NCBI RefSeq assembly: GCF_030412915.1
Contig: NZ_JAUHJR010000004.1
Span: 186,001-250,000 of the forward strand
Direction: 5' to 3'
Origin: Nocardioides abyssi
GTDB lineage: Bacteria > Actinomycetota > Actinomycetes > Propionibacteriales > Nocardioidaceae
DNA: 64,000 nt
The notes under the pieces are model-generated. The model searched no databases, was not told the DNA's origin, and saw nothing but the letters and a program-made list of their open reading frames with translations. The position numbers and the translations under genes are program-made. Numbering within the stretch: position 1 is the stretch's first letter; each line of letters starts with the position of its first letter. This document shows, piece after piece, positions 54,948 through 63,341 of the stretch.

Positions 54948-55550
54948 ATGCCCGCGCCCGCCGAGCCCCCGCACCACGCCCCCCACGGCCCGCTGCCGAC
55001 CGGTGGCGCCGTCCGCCCGATGACCCGCTGGGGCACCCCGGTGATGCACCGTCCGCAGCAGGCCGTGACGGCCTACGACGCCGAGCTGCGGTCGCTGGTG
55101 GCCGACATGGTGGCGACGATGTACGCCGCCGACGGCGTCGGCCTGGCCGCGTGCCAGATCGGGGTCGACCTCGCGGTCTTCGTCTTCGACTGCCCCGACG
55201 AGTCCAACGAGCGCACGGTCGGCGTGGTGTGCAACCCCGAGCTGACGCTGCCCGAGGGTCGCGACCGCCAGCTCGACGAGGCCGAGGAGGGCTGCCTGTC
55301 CTTCCCGGGTGCGTTCGTCGAGTGCGCCCGGCCCGATTTCGCGACCGTGACCGGCACGGGGCTGGACGGCGAGCCGGTCACGTTCTCTGGTGACGGGCTG
55401 CTCGCCCGCTGCCTCCAGCACGAGACCGACCACACCCGCGGCACGGTCTTCGGCGACCGACTGCCGACCAAGCTGCGCAAGAAGCTGCAGAAGCAGCACG
55501 ACAAGCTCGCCGGCGACTACCCCGCGGACTGGCCCGTCGGCGAGGAGTGA
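54948..55550 (+). CDS. def: Peptide deformylase
   Basis: 200-residue metalloenzyme removing formyl groups from nascent proteins. All three motifs are intact: GVGLAACQ (63-70), EGCLS (114-118) and QHETDH (157-162), giving the Cys, His, His ligands and catalytic Glu. The 22-residue Pro/His-rich N-terminus is an extension. -10 TAGGAT (54935-54940) is seven bases before the ATG, so leaderless. The last 34 bases overlap antisense with the end of the polyketide operon. Confidence 0.95.
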   Translation: MPAPAEPPHHAPHGPLPTGGAVRPMTRWGTPVMHRPQQAVTAYDAELRSLVADMVATMYAADGVGLAACQIGVDLAVFVFDCPDESNERTVGVVCNPELTLPEGRDRQLDEAEEGCLSFPGAFVECARPDFATVTGTGLDGEPVTFSGDGLLARCLQHETDHTRGTVFGDRLPTKLRKKLQKQHDKLAGDYPADWPVGEE

Positions 55551-56572
55551 GCCGGGCGGGCGAGCGCGTCGACGGTCGCCCCGAAGAGCCACGGCACCCG
55601 CTCGGCGGTCGGCACCAGCGCCGACCGCGTCGGGCGCAGGCTGGTCGCGCCGAGCAGCGCGTGGGTCATCCACCGGTAGCGGCGCGTGAGGCGCCGCCAG
55701 TCTCGCTCGTACGCCGCCGGGTCGCCGGCCGCGACGGCCCGCGCCGCGGCGCCGGCCTGCGCGACGGCCAGCGCCACGCCCTCGCCGGTCAGCGCGTCGA
55801 CGTACCCCCCGGCGTCGCCGACCAGCAGCACCCGCCCCGCGGTGCGCGCGCTGGCGTCCTGCCGCAGCGGACCCGCGCCCCGGTCAGTGCCCACGCGAGC
55901 GGCGCCGGCCAGGCGCTCCAGCAGCTCGGGGAACGCCGCGAGGTGGTCGTCGTAGGTCCCCGTGCGGGTGGTCAGCACCGCGACGCCGACGAGGTCGTCG
56001 GCCACCGGCGTCACGTAGGCCTCGGCCTCGCGCGCCCAGTGCACCTCGACGTGGTCGGTCCAGGGCCGGACGGCGTAGTGGCGCCGCAGCCCGCGCCGCA
56101 GCCGCCGGCGGGCCGGCCGGTCCAGGCCGAGCGAGCGGCGCAGCGGGGAGTGCAGGCCGTCGGCGGCGACGACGTACCGCGCGCGACGCCCCTCGACGGT
56201 GACGCCGTCGTCGTCCTGCTCCAGGCCGTGGACGCCGACCTGCTCGACCGGCACCCCGGCGGCCTCGACCGCGTCGCGCAGCGCGGCGTGCAGCGTCGTC
56301 CGTCGTACGCCGCGGCCGGGGCCGGACCGGAAGTCGGCCGCGACCCGGCGGGCGCCGGCGACGTACCGGATCCCGAGCAGGTCGTGCCCGGCCGGGTCGA
56401 CGCCGAGGTCGGCCAGTGCCGCGACGGCGCCGGGCATCAGTCCCTCGCCGCAGGCCTTGTCGACCGTGCCGGCGCGCTGCTCCAGGACCGTGACGTCGAG
56501 CCCCGCGCGTGCGGCGTGGAGCGCGGTCGCCAGGCCCGCGGGCCCCCCGCCGACGACCAGCAGGTCCTTCAC
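55517..56572 (-). CDS. FAD-dependent oxidoreductase of the geranylgeranyl reductase/PKS-associated monooxygenase family
   Basis: 351 residues. The N-terminal FAD motif is LLVVGGGPAGLATALHAARAG, followed by KACGEGLMPGAV, the DG motif VVAADGLHSPLRRSLG and GDAGGYVDALTGEGVALAVAQ. Genes of this type next to type III PKS and a methyltransferase are thought to hydroxylate the polyketide ring, for example resorcinol to a quinol. It is the last gene of the six-gene operon. GTG overlaps the previous stop by four bases; its own stop (55517-55519) lies inside the end of def on the other strand. Confidence 0.87.
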   Translation of the reverse strand: MKDLLVVGGGPAGLATALHAARAGLDVTVLEQRAGTVDKACGEGLMPGAVAALADLGVDPAGHDLLGIRYVAGARRVAADFRSGPGRGVRRTTLHAALRDAVEAAGVPVEQVGVHGLEQDDDGVTVEGRRARYVVAADGLHSPLRRSLGLDRPARRRLRRGLRRHYAVRPWTDHVEVHWAREAEAYVTPVADDLVGVAVLTTRTGTYDDHLAAFPELLERLAGAARVGTDRGAGPLRQDASARTAGRVLLVGDAGGYVDALTGEGVALAVAQAGAAARAVAAGDPAAYERDWRRLTRRYRWMTHALLGATSLRPTRSALVPTAERVPWLFGATVDALARPAHSSPTGQSAG

Positions 56573-57114
56573 GCGGCCGCACCGCCGGGGACGCGCCCGG
56601 TCAGGTCGGCCAGCGCGGCGTCCTCGGCGCGGATCCGCGTGGCCAGCAGACCGGCGTTGAGGACGGTGAAGACCACTGCGGTGATCCAGGCGCCGCCGAC
56701 CAGCGGCAGCGCGAAGCCCTCGACGACGACGGCGACGTAGTTGGGGTGCGGGATGAACCGGTAGGGACCACCGGTGACCCGCGGCGCGCCTGGGACGACG
56801 ATGACGCGGGTGTTCCACTGCCGGCCCAGCGTGCGGATGCACCACCAGCGCAGCACCTGGGAGCCCACGCAGAGCGCGAGCATCGACCAGGCCAGCGCGG
56901 CCGGCGGCTCGGGCCGGCGCACCCAGACCTCGACGAGCGCGCCGACGAGCAGGCCGGTGTGCAGCACGACCATGAACGGGTAGTGGCCGCGGCCCGACTC
57001 GACCCCGCCCTGCGCCAGGCTCCACGCCGCGTTGCGGTTGGAGACGACCAGCTCCGCCACGCGCTCGAGCGCGACCGCGACGACGAGCAGCGTGAAGGCG
57101 ACCTCCAGGCTCAC
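56569..57114 (-). CDS. Isoprenylcysteine carboxyl methyltransferase family protein
   Basis: 181-residue integral membrane methyltransferase. RWWCIRTLGRQWNTRVIVVPGAPRVTGGPYRFIPHPNYVAVVVEG is the SAM-binding and active-site region of the family. Four or five helices. Bacterial relatives beside type III PKS genes are believed to O- or C-methylate long-chain polyketides rather than proteins. GTGA overlaps at both ends. Confidence 0.9.
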   Translation of the reverse strand: MSLEVAFTLLVVAVALERVAELVVSNRNAAWSLAQGGVESGRGHYPFMVVLHTGLLVGALVEVWVRRPEPPAALAWSMLALCVGSQVLRWWCIRTLGRQWNTRVIVVPGAPRVTGGPYRFIPHPNYVAVVVEGFALPLVGGAWITAVVFTVLNAGLLATRIRAEDAALADLTGRVPGGAAA

Positions 57115-58241
57115 GCCACGGCCTCCGCAGCGGCCGCGGCGGCATCGGGCGCGCGCAGCAGCACCAGCTCGGAGCAGAAGCCGGGGCCCATGGCGAGCAT
57201 CAGGCCGTAGGAGCCCGGGCGGGGCGGCCGGTCGGCGAGCGTGTCGGCCATGACGTGCAGCACCGAGGACGACGACAGGTTGCCGATGCGGCGCAGCGAG
57301 TCCCAGGTCATGGCGAGCGCCTCGCGGTCGACCTCGAGGGCGTCCTGCAGCGCCTCGAGCACCTTGGGTCCGCCGGGGTGCGCGACGTACCACTCGATGT
57401 CGTCGTGGGTCAGGCCGTGGTCGGCGAGGAAGCCGCGCACGTCGTCGCCGACGTACTGCCGCACCAGGTCGGGCACGGAGGAGTCGAGCACGATCTTCAG
57501 GCCGCCGGCGCCGACGTCCCAGCCCATCGTGCGCTCGGAGTCGGGGTACATCCGGCTGCGCGAGGCGAGCACCTCGGGCTGGGTCGGCTCCGCGACCTGG
57601 GCGAGCGGGTGGTCCGCGCCGACCGCGACCACCGCGGCCGCGCCGTCGCCGAAGAGCCCGCTCGCGACGAGGTTGGCCACCGAGGTGTCGTCGCGCTGCA
57701 GGGTCAACGAGCACAGCTCGACCGACATCAGCACCGCGACACCGTCGGGGCGTCCGCGCAGCAGGTCGTGGAGCCGGGCGACCCCGGCCGCCCCGGCCAC
57801 GCACCCGAGGCCGACCAGCGGGAGCCGGACCACGTCGGGGCGCAGGCCGATCTCCTGGGCGACGCGCGCCTCCAGCGAGGGCACCGCCAGACCGGTGACG
57901 GTGCAGGAGACGATCACGTCGACGTCGGCCGGGGTGAGGCCGACGGCCTTGAGGGCGTCGACGACCGCGCGCGAGCCGAGCTCGACGCCCGCGCGGATGA
58001 AGACGTCGTTGGACTGCCCGAAGTCGCCCAGGTCGGCGTAGTCGGCCAGCGGCATCGCCGTGTGGCGCGTCTCGACGCAGGCGTTGCGGTGGAAGCGCTC
58101 GACGACGGCGGCGTTGACCGACCCCTCGACGAGCGTGTCGGTGAAGGAGGCGGTGATCTCCTCCTGGCTGTAGCGGTGCTCGGGCAGGGCACCGCGGACG
58201 CTGACGACCCGGCTCGGCCGGCTCGGGCTGGTGGTGGTCAT
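57111..58241 (-). CDS. Type III polyketide synthase (chalcone/stilbene synthase family)
   Basis: 376-residue homodimeric condensing enzyme. The catalytic triad is complete: Cys147 in VGLGCVAGAAG, His288 in YVAHPGGPKVLEAL, Asn321 in RIGNLSSSSVL. The C-terminal loop GSYGLMLAMGPGFCSELVLL is normal. The group resembles bacterial enzymes making alkylresorcinols or alkylpyrones from fatty acyl starters and malonyl-CoA; the starter cannot be read here. Third-last gene of an operon of six. ATG overlaps the preceding stop as ATGA. Confidence 0.94.
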   Translation of the reverse strand: MTTTSPSRPSRVVSVRGALPEHRYSQEEITASFTDTLVEGSVNAAVVERFHRNACVETRHTAMPLADYADLGDFGQSNDVFIRAGVELGSRAVVDALKAVGLTPADVDVIVSCTVTGLAVPSLEARVAQEIGLRPDVVRLPLVGLGCVAGAAGVARLHDLLRGRPDGVAVLMSVELCSLTLQRDDTSVANLVASGLFGDGAAAVVAVGADHPLAQVAEPTQPEVLASRSRMYPDSERTMGWDVGAGGLKIVLDSSVPDLVRQYVGDDVRGFLADHGLTHDDIEWYVAHPGGPKVLEALQDALEVDREALAMTWDSLRRIGNLSSSSVLHVMADTLADRPPRPGSYGLMLAMGPGFCSELVLLRAPDAAAAAAEAVA

Positions 58242-59434
58242 GCGGGCTCCTCAAGGGCGGGTGGTCGTGGGTCGAGGCGGGTGGCGGGTGGTCTCCAGAG
58301 TGCCCGGCCGAGCCCGAGCGCCAGGGACGGCGTGAGCCGGCCGCGGGCCAGCCCGAGCTCGACGAGGTCGTCGAAGACGCGCTGGTCGGCCGCGGCGGCG
58401 GTGATGCCGGCCTCCAGGACGCGGGCGCTGCGGGTCAGGGTCGCGGCGAGCGCGGTGTGGCGCAGGTGCGGCAGCAGGATCGCGCGGGTCGAGCGGCGGT
58501 GCAGCGCGCCGGCCCGCTCGGGCGTCCCGCGCCGGACCGCCTCGGCGGCGGCGCGGCCGGCCGCCAGCCCGGTCGCCACGGCGTAGAAGATGCCCTCGCC
58601 GGTCAGCGGGTTGATCAGCCCGGCGGCGTCGCCGACGAGCAGCACCCGGCCGCGCGGCGGGCGCCAGCGAGCCGTGGAGAGCGGGAGGTGGTGGCCCTTC
58701 CAGGCCGTCCCGCCGGCGCTCGCGCCGGGCAGCAGCCCCTCCAGGCGCTCGAAGAGCTGGGCGCGGGTCGGCGCGGGCCGGTCGTCGTGCAGCACCTCGC
58801 CGTAGCCGACGTTGGCGGTGCCGTCGCCGCAGTCGAAGGACCAGGCGTACGACGGCTGGTGCTCGGTGCCGAGCTCGATGACCTGGCGGCCGGCACGCCC
58901 GGGAGTGACGGGCGCGTAGCCGCGGACGGCCAGCGCGACGGGTCCGCGGGATCGCTCGAGCGCCCGCCGGACCACCGAGTGCGCGCCGTCGGCGCCGACG
59001 ACCACGGCCGCGGGCAGGTCGCCGTCGAGCACGACCGCGCCGGGCTCCTCGTGCAGCGTGCGGACGCGGTGGCGGCGCAGCTCGGCGCCCGCGGCGACGG
59101 CCGCCTCGACCAGGCGCGCGTCGAGGACGGCCCGCGGGACGACGTACGCCGGCCGCTCCATCGTGCGCTCCGCCTCGACGCCGCCGCGGACCAGGCGCAG
59201 GCGCTCGACCGGCGTGCGGTCGTCGAGCAGGCCGTGGACGCCGGCGTCGGCCAGCAGGTCGAGCACGTGCGGGGCGATGCCGTCGCCGCACGCCTTGTCC
59301 CGCGGGAAGTCCTCGCGGTCGAGCAGCAGCACCCGCAGCCGCGGGTCGGCCCGCAGCGCGCCGATCGCCGTGGCGGCACCGGCCGGCCCGGCGCCGACGA
59401 CGACGAGGTCCCACTGCTCCCCCGGCGGGCTCAT
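58238..59434 (-). CDS. Geranylgeranyl reductase family flavoprotein
   Basis: 398 residues with FAD motif LVVVGAGPAGAATAIGALRA, KACGDGIAPHVLDLL, VVGADGAHSVVRRAL and GDAAGLINPLTGEGIFYAVATG. The family reduces double bonds of polyprenyl chains on lipids or menaquinone. With UbiA just upstream, saturation or modification of a prenyl group is plausible, but oxidation of the polyketide is equally possible. The C-terminal 50 residues, including LEEPA, are Arg/Pro-rich. ATGA overlaps at both ends. Confidence 0.88.
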   Translation of the reverse strand: MSPPGEQWDLVVVGAGPAGAATAIGALRADPRLRVLLLDREDFPRDKACGDGIAPHVLDLLADAGVHGLLDDRTPVERLRLVRGGVEAERTMERPAYVVPRAVLDARLVEAAVAAGAELRRHRVRTLHEEPGAVVLDGDLPAAVVVGADGAHSVVRRALERSRGPVALAVRGYAPVTPGRAGRQVIELGTEHQPSYAWSFDCGDGTANVGYGEVLHDDRPAPTRAQLFERLEGLLPGASAGGTAWKGHHLPLSTARWRPPRGRVLLVGDAAGLINPLTGEGIFYAVATGLAAGRAAAEAVRRGTPERAGALHRRSTRAILLPHLRHTALAATLTRSARVLEAGITAAAADQRVFDDLVELGLARGRLTPSLALGLGRALWRPPATRLDPRPPALEEPA

Positions 59435-60285
59435 CCCGCGGCCACCAGGAGCCCGACGTCGAGCAGGGCGACCGCGACGGCCGCCCGGAAGGGCGTGCGG
59501 CCGCGGGTCACGAGCGTGATGCCGGCGAGGACGACGGCCAGCGCGAGCGCGGCCCACGCCCAGGCCCGAGGGGTGCCGTCCGGGCCGAGGACGGCCGCGA
59601 CCGAGGCCCCGGCGAGCAGGAGGGCGGCCAGCACCCGCGAGGGGGTCGCACCGATGCGGTGCGGGAGGCCGCGCACGCCGGTGCGCTCGTCGTCGGCGAG
59701 GTCGGGCAGCGTGTTGAGCAGGTGGGCGCCGACACCCAGGAGCGCGCCGGCGGCCGTCATCCACGCCGGCGCCCAGGCCGGGTCGGGCGAGGCGAGCGTG
59801 ACCACCGACGGAAGGGTGCCGAACGCGCAGGCGTAGGGCAGCCAGGACCACCAGGTCGCCTTGAGACCGAGGTTGTAGGCGTGGCCGGCTCCGGCGCCGA
59901 GCACGACGTTGACCAGCGCGCTCCGCCAGCCGACGGCGCCGGAGAGCACCAGGCAGGCCGCGCCGGAGACGACGAGGGCGGTGACCACCCAGCGCACCGG
60001 CAGGGCGCCGGTGACCAGCGGCTTGTCGGCGCGGCCGACGGCCCGGTCGCGCGGCAGGTCGCGCAGGTCGTTGCCCCAGCCGATGGTGAGCTGACCGGTG
60101 AGCACCGCGGCGGTGACCAGCACCGTGTCGGCCGCACCGAGGTCGGAGCGGATCGCGAGCAGCGCGGCGATTGTCGTGACCGCGACCGCGGGGCCGCCGT
60201 GGGCGGCGGCCAGCAGCGCGGAGGTGCGCCCCGGACGGGTCCGGGCGCGCGGGTCCGGCCGGGCCGGGACCGCGCTCGTGGTCAC
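59431..60285 (-). CDS. UbiA family prenyltransferase
   Basis: 284-residue membrane enzyme with eight to nine helices. The first Asp-rich motif is exact, GNDLRDLPRDRAVGRADKPLV (NDxxDxxxD), and the second is LLNTLPDLADDERTGVRGLPHRIG. These bind the Mg2+-prenyl diphosphate complex. The acceptor may be the polyketide aromatic ring. It is not an obvious MenA, being placed in the PKS operon. GTG overlaps the epimerase stop by four bases. Confidence 0.9.
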   Translation of the reverse strand: MTTSAVPARPDPRARTRPGRTSALLAAAHGGPAVAVTTIAALLAIRSDLGAADTVLVTAAVLTGQLTIGWGNDLRDLPRDRAVGRADKPLVTGALPVRWVVTALVVSGAACLVLSGAVGWRSALVNVVLGAGAGHAYNLGLKATWWSWLPYACAFGTLPSVVTLASPDPAWAPAWMTAAGALLGVGAHLLNTLPDLADDERTGVRGLPHRIGATPSRVLAALLLAGASVAAVLGPDGTPRAWAWAALALAVVLAGITLVTRGRTPFRAAVAVALLDVGLLVAAG

Positions 60286-61343
60286 GGCCGGCGCCGCACG
60301 GCGACCGGCCCGCGGCGTACCGCGTCGCTCACCGCCCCGATGACCGTGCGCGGGCGGAGGGCGGGGGTGCGACCGGAGGCGGCGTCCTTCATGCCGGCGA
60401 CGACCTCGGCGAAGACGGTCGGGCCGTCCTTGGTCGGCGCCCAGCCGAGCTCGACGCGGGCGCGGGTGGTGTCCATGGTCGGCAGCGCGAAGCCCATGTC
60501 GAGCCACCCGGTGTCGACCTGCTGGAGCCGGGCGTGCCAGGTGGCCGACATGACCGCGCGGACGACCGACGAGGGGACGTGGACGAGCTTGGCGCCGAAC
60601 GCGTCGGCGATGACCTGCGCGGTGACCGGCGGGTCGGCGGCGAGGTTGAACGGACCCGACGCGCCCTGCCGGAGCACCGTCGCGACCGCCTCGGCCACGT
60701 CGTCGGTGTGCACCATCGGGACCACCAGGCCGCGGTCCATCGGGAGCACCGGGAGCAGGCCGAGCGCCTTGGACGGCACGAACGCCGGGACGCCGTACCG
60801 CAGCAGCGCCGACCCCGCGGCCCGCTGCCCGACGATGCCCGGACGGATGCGGGTCACGACGCGGTCGGGGTGGGCGGTCTCGTGCTGGTCGAGCAGCCGC
60901 TCGGCGGCCGACTTGTGCCGGCTGTAGCGCGAGGTCGGCACGCCCTCGGTGGGCCAGGACTCGTCGACCGGGCGGTCGTCGTGCTTGGGCGCGTAGGCGC
61001 CGACCGACGACATGTGCACGACGTGCGGCACGTCGACCTCGGCGACCGCGCGGAGCACCCGGCGGGTGCCGCCGATGCCGGTCTCGGCGAGGTAGGTCAG
61101 GTCGTGGGAGGGCTGGAAGCCCCAGGCGAGGTGCACGACCGCGTCGGCCCCGCGGAACGCCTCGACGAGCGTGTCGTGGCAGGCGTCGGTGCTGAGGTCG
61201 GTGCTGTGCCAGGTGACCCCGTCGTCGTGGTCGGTGGGGGGTCGCCGGGCCAGGCCGACGAGCTCGTGGGACCCGTCGGCGCGCAGCCGTCGCACCAGGG
61301 CCGAGCCGATGTTGCCGGACGCTCCGGTGATCGCGATGCGCAT
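60282..61343 (-). CDS. NAD-dependent epimerase/dehydratase family protein
   Basis: 353 residues, extended short-chain dehydrogenase. The Rossmann motif ITGASGNIGSALVRRL starts at residue 5. The active site has SSVGAY and YSRHKSAAERLL (Tyr-x3-Lys). FNLAADPPVTAQVIADAFG and the C-terminal GWAPTKDGPTVFAEVVAGM follow the pattern of extended SDRs. Substrate unknown: a sugar nucleotide or a 3-oxo intermediate. First gene of the operon; ATG at 61343 has only a poor ribosome binding site (GAGCG). Confidence 0.87.
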   Translation of the reverse strand: MRIAITGASGNIGSALVRRLRADGSHELVGLARRPPTDHDDGVTWHSTDLSTDACHDTLVEAFRGADAVVHLAWGFQPSHDLTYLAETGIGGTRRVLRAVAEVDVPHVVHMSSVGAYAPKHDDRPVDESWPTEGVPTSRYSRHKSAAERLLDQHETAHPDRVVTRIRPGIVGQRAAGSALLRYGVPAFVPSKALGLLPVLPMDRGLVVPMVHTDDVAEAVATVLRQGASGPFNLAADPPVTAQVIADAFGAKLVHVPSSVVRAVMSATWHARLQQVDTGWLDMGFALPTMDTTRARVELGWAPTKDGPTVFAEVVAGMKDAASGRTPALRPRTVIGAVSDAVRRGPVAVRRRP

Positions 61344-61487
61344 GCGCGCTCGGTGCCCCTCCCGCGGGGGACTCACACGGCGTGCGGGCGGCTCCACCAC
61401 GCGGTCGTGTGCCTGCGGACGCGCCCGGCCGCGTCGTGGGGCACACGACCGACCGCCCGCCTGGCGCTCAGCCGGCGGGGGCGCGGG

Positions 61488-62321
61488 TCACAGGTAGCGA
61501 CCGCAGTGCGGCCACGGCGACCGGCCGCGCTGCTGGTAGAGCAGCTTCGCGCGGTAGGTCTGCTCCGCCGCCGGGGCCCGGTGCGGCATGCCGCGGCCAC
61601 CGACGCTGCGCCACGTGCCGGTGTCGAACTGGTACAGGCCGTAGTAGCCGGCCGCGTTCACGGCGCGCGGGTTGCCGCCGGACTCGCAACGGGCGAGGCC
61701 ACGCCAGTTCAGGTGGTCGGCGGCCGGGACGGACCGGCGCGGGGCGCCGACGAGCACCCGGCGCGGTCGCGGGTCGCGGACCATGTGCTTGCGGACGGCG
61801 CGGTCGACGACGCGGGCGTTGTGGGTCACCCGGATGACGCGCACCTTGCGCACCCCCGGGCGGCCGTCACGCACGACGCGGCGCTGGCCGGGCCGGAGCG
61901 ACGTCGTACGCCGCTTCTCGACGCCGGCGCGCACCTTGACGCGGTGGGCGTCGACCGTGCGCTCGACGCGGACGACCTTGACGGTGTCCCCGCGGCGCAG
62001 GCGGCGCTGCTCGCCGCTCACCCGGCGGTCGGCGCGCAGGACGCGGACCTGGTCGCGCCGGGAGACCTCGACGCCCTGCTCGCGCAGGACGCCGGCCGGC
62101 CACGCGGCGGAGGTGTGCACCGGTCGCGTGTCGTTGCGGCCGACCCGGAGGCGGACGGGCGTGGTGCCCACCGGGGCGGCAGCAGCAGCCACGGGCTCGG
62201 TGCCGGCGGGCGCGGGCTCGCTCCCGGCGGCCGTGGCCGTGGCGGGCAGCAGCGCCAGGACGACCGCTGCCGCGACGGTCGAGGTGGGCAGGACGGAGGG
62301 CAGGGCAGGGTGCAGGTGCAT
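61488..62321 (-). CDS. Resuscitation-promoting-factor-like secreted muralytic protein
   Basis: 277 residues. Signal peptide at 1-32 (LPTSTVAAAVVLALLPATATAAG). A basic middle region resembles a DUF348 fragment (VRLRVGRNDTRPVHT...) and a G5 domain (about 105-185, DTVKVVRVERTVDAHRVKVRAG). The C-terminal transglycosylase-like domain is LNWRGLARCESGGNPRAVNAAGYYGLYQFDTGTWRSVGG with catalytic Glu213 and a likely Cys212-Cys273 disulfide. It cleaves peptidoglycan during growth or exit from dormancy. The ATG has no ribosome binding site; a TACCGT -10-like hexamer about 140 bases upstream would leave a structured leader. Confidence 0.88.
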   Translation of the reverse strand: MHLHPALPSVLPTSTVAAAVVLALLPATATAAGSEPAPAGTEPVAAAAAPVGTTPVRLRVGRNDTRPVHTSAAWPAGVLREQGVEVSRRDQVRVLRADRRVSGEQRRLRRGDTVKVVRVERTVDAHRVKVRAGVEKRRTTSLRPGQRRVVRDGRPGVRKVRVIRVTHNARVVDRAVRKHMVRDPRPRRVLVGAPRRSVPAADHLNWRGLARCESGGNPRAVNAAGYYGLYQFDTGTWRSVGGRGMPHRAPAAEQTYRAKLLYQQRGRSPWPHCGRYL

Positions 62322-62537
62322 GAAGAAGGGGAGGTCCAAACGGGGGTGTCGACGCCCTCGCCCTGGTGCGAGGGTCTCCTGGTCGTGACACGGCCGGCGT
62401 GCGGCCGCGGGAGCCCGCCCGGAACGGCATCAAGGCCGCCCGGCGGAACGGCCATCGACGGTACGCGCCCCGCGGCGCTCCACCCAATCACCGCCCAATC
62501 ACCACCGCCCAGGTGCCACCCCGCACGCTCGTGGGGG

Positions 62538-63341
62538 TCAGCGGCGAGCGGTGACGTAGCAGGCGACGGCGGTGGCGGCGGCGACGTTGAGGGAGTCGAC
62601 GCCCTCAGCCATCGGGATGATCGCGCGGCGGTCCGCGGACTGCTCCCACCGCGGGGACAGCCCGTGGCCCTCCGAGCCGAGGACCAGCGCGACCTTGTCC
62701 AGCCCGGCGACGGCGTCCTCGATGGGGCTGGAGTCCTCGGCGAGGGTGAGCGCGACGGTGGTGAAGCCCCGGGCCGAGAGCGACGGGAGCGCGTCGTGCC
62801 AGTCGGGCAGGCGGGTCCACGGGACGCTGAAGACGGTGCCCATCGCGACCTTGATCGAGCGACGGTAGAGCGGGTCCGCGCAGCGGGGAGCGAGCAGGAC
62901 GGCGTCGAAGCCGAGCGCGGCGCCGGAGCGGAAGATCGCTCCGACGTTGGTGTGGTCGACGACGTCCTCGAGCACCAGCACCGAGCGGGCGCCCTCGAGC
63001 ACCTCGTCGACCGCCGGCAGGGGCTGCCGCTCGAGCGAGGCCAGCGCCCCGCGGTGGACGTGGAAGCCGGTGACCTGCTCGGCCAGCGCCTCGGAGAGCA
63101 CGAAGCATGGGGCGTCGGAGCGGTCGAGCACGTCGGCGAGCCCGTCGAGCCAGCGCGGCGCCATGAGGAACGACCGCGGGGTGCAGCCGCCCTCGACGGC
63201 GCGGCGGACGACCTTCTCGCCCTCGGCGAGGAAGAGGCCGTGCTCGGCCTCGAGGTTCTTGCGCAGCTCGACGTCGCGCAGGTCGCGGTAGTCCGCGAGC
63301 CGTGGGTCGGCCGGGTCGTCGACCTCGACGATCGTCGCCAT
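62538..63341 (-). CDS. TrmH/SpoU family RNA 2'-O-methyltransferase
   Basis: 267 residues with the SPOUT knot. Motif 1 is VLVLEDVVDHTNVGAIFRSGAALG, motif 2 VALVLGSEGHGLS, motif 3 PMAEGVDSLNVAAATAVACY. The N-terminal substrate-binding part starts VDDPADPRLADYRDLRDVELR. Target rRNA or tRNA position unknown. ATG overlaps the cobA stop (TGATG). Confidence 0.93.
   Translation of the reverse strand: MATIVEVDDPADPRLADYRDLRDVELRKNLEAEHGLFLAEGEKVVRRAVEGGCTPRSFLMAPRWLDGLADVLDRSDAPCFVLSEALAEQVTGFHVHRGALASLERQPLPAVDEVLEGARSVLVLEDVVDHTNVGAIFRSGAALGFDAVLLAPRCADPLYRRSIKVAMGTVFSVPWTRLPDWHDALPSLSARGFTTVALTLAEDSSPIEDAVAGLDKVALVLGSEGHGLSPRWEQSADRRAIIPMAEGVDSLNVAAATAVACYVTARR

Noticed and set aside
62322-62537. 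c-di-AMP (ydaO-type) riboswitch before the Rpf-like gene
   Set aside because: Such switches precede many rpf genes, and the leader has a GC-rich hairpin (CCCTCGC/GCGAGGG near 62355-62373) and two GGTGATTGGG copies, but I could not find the conserved core of the class.
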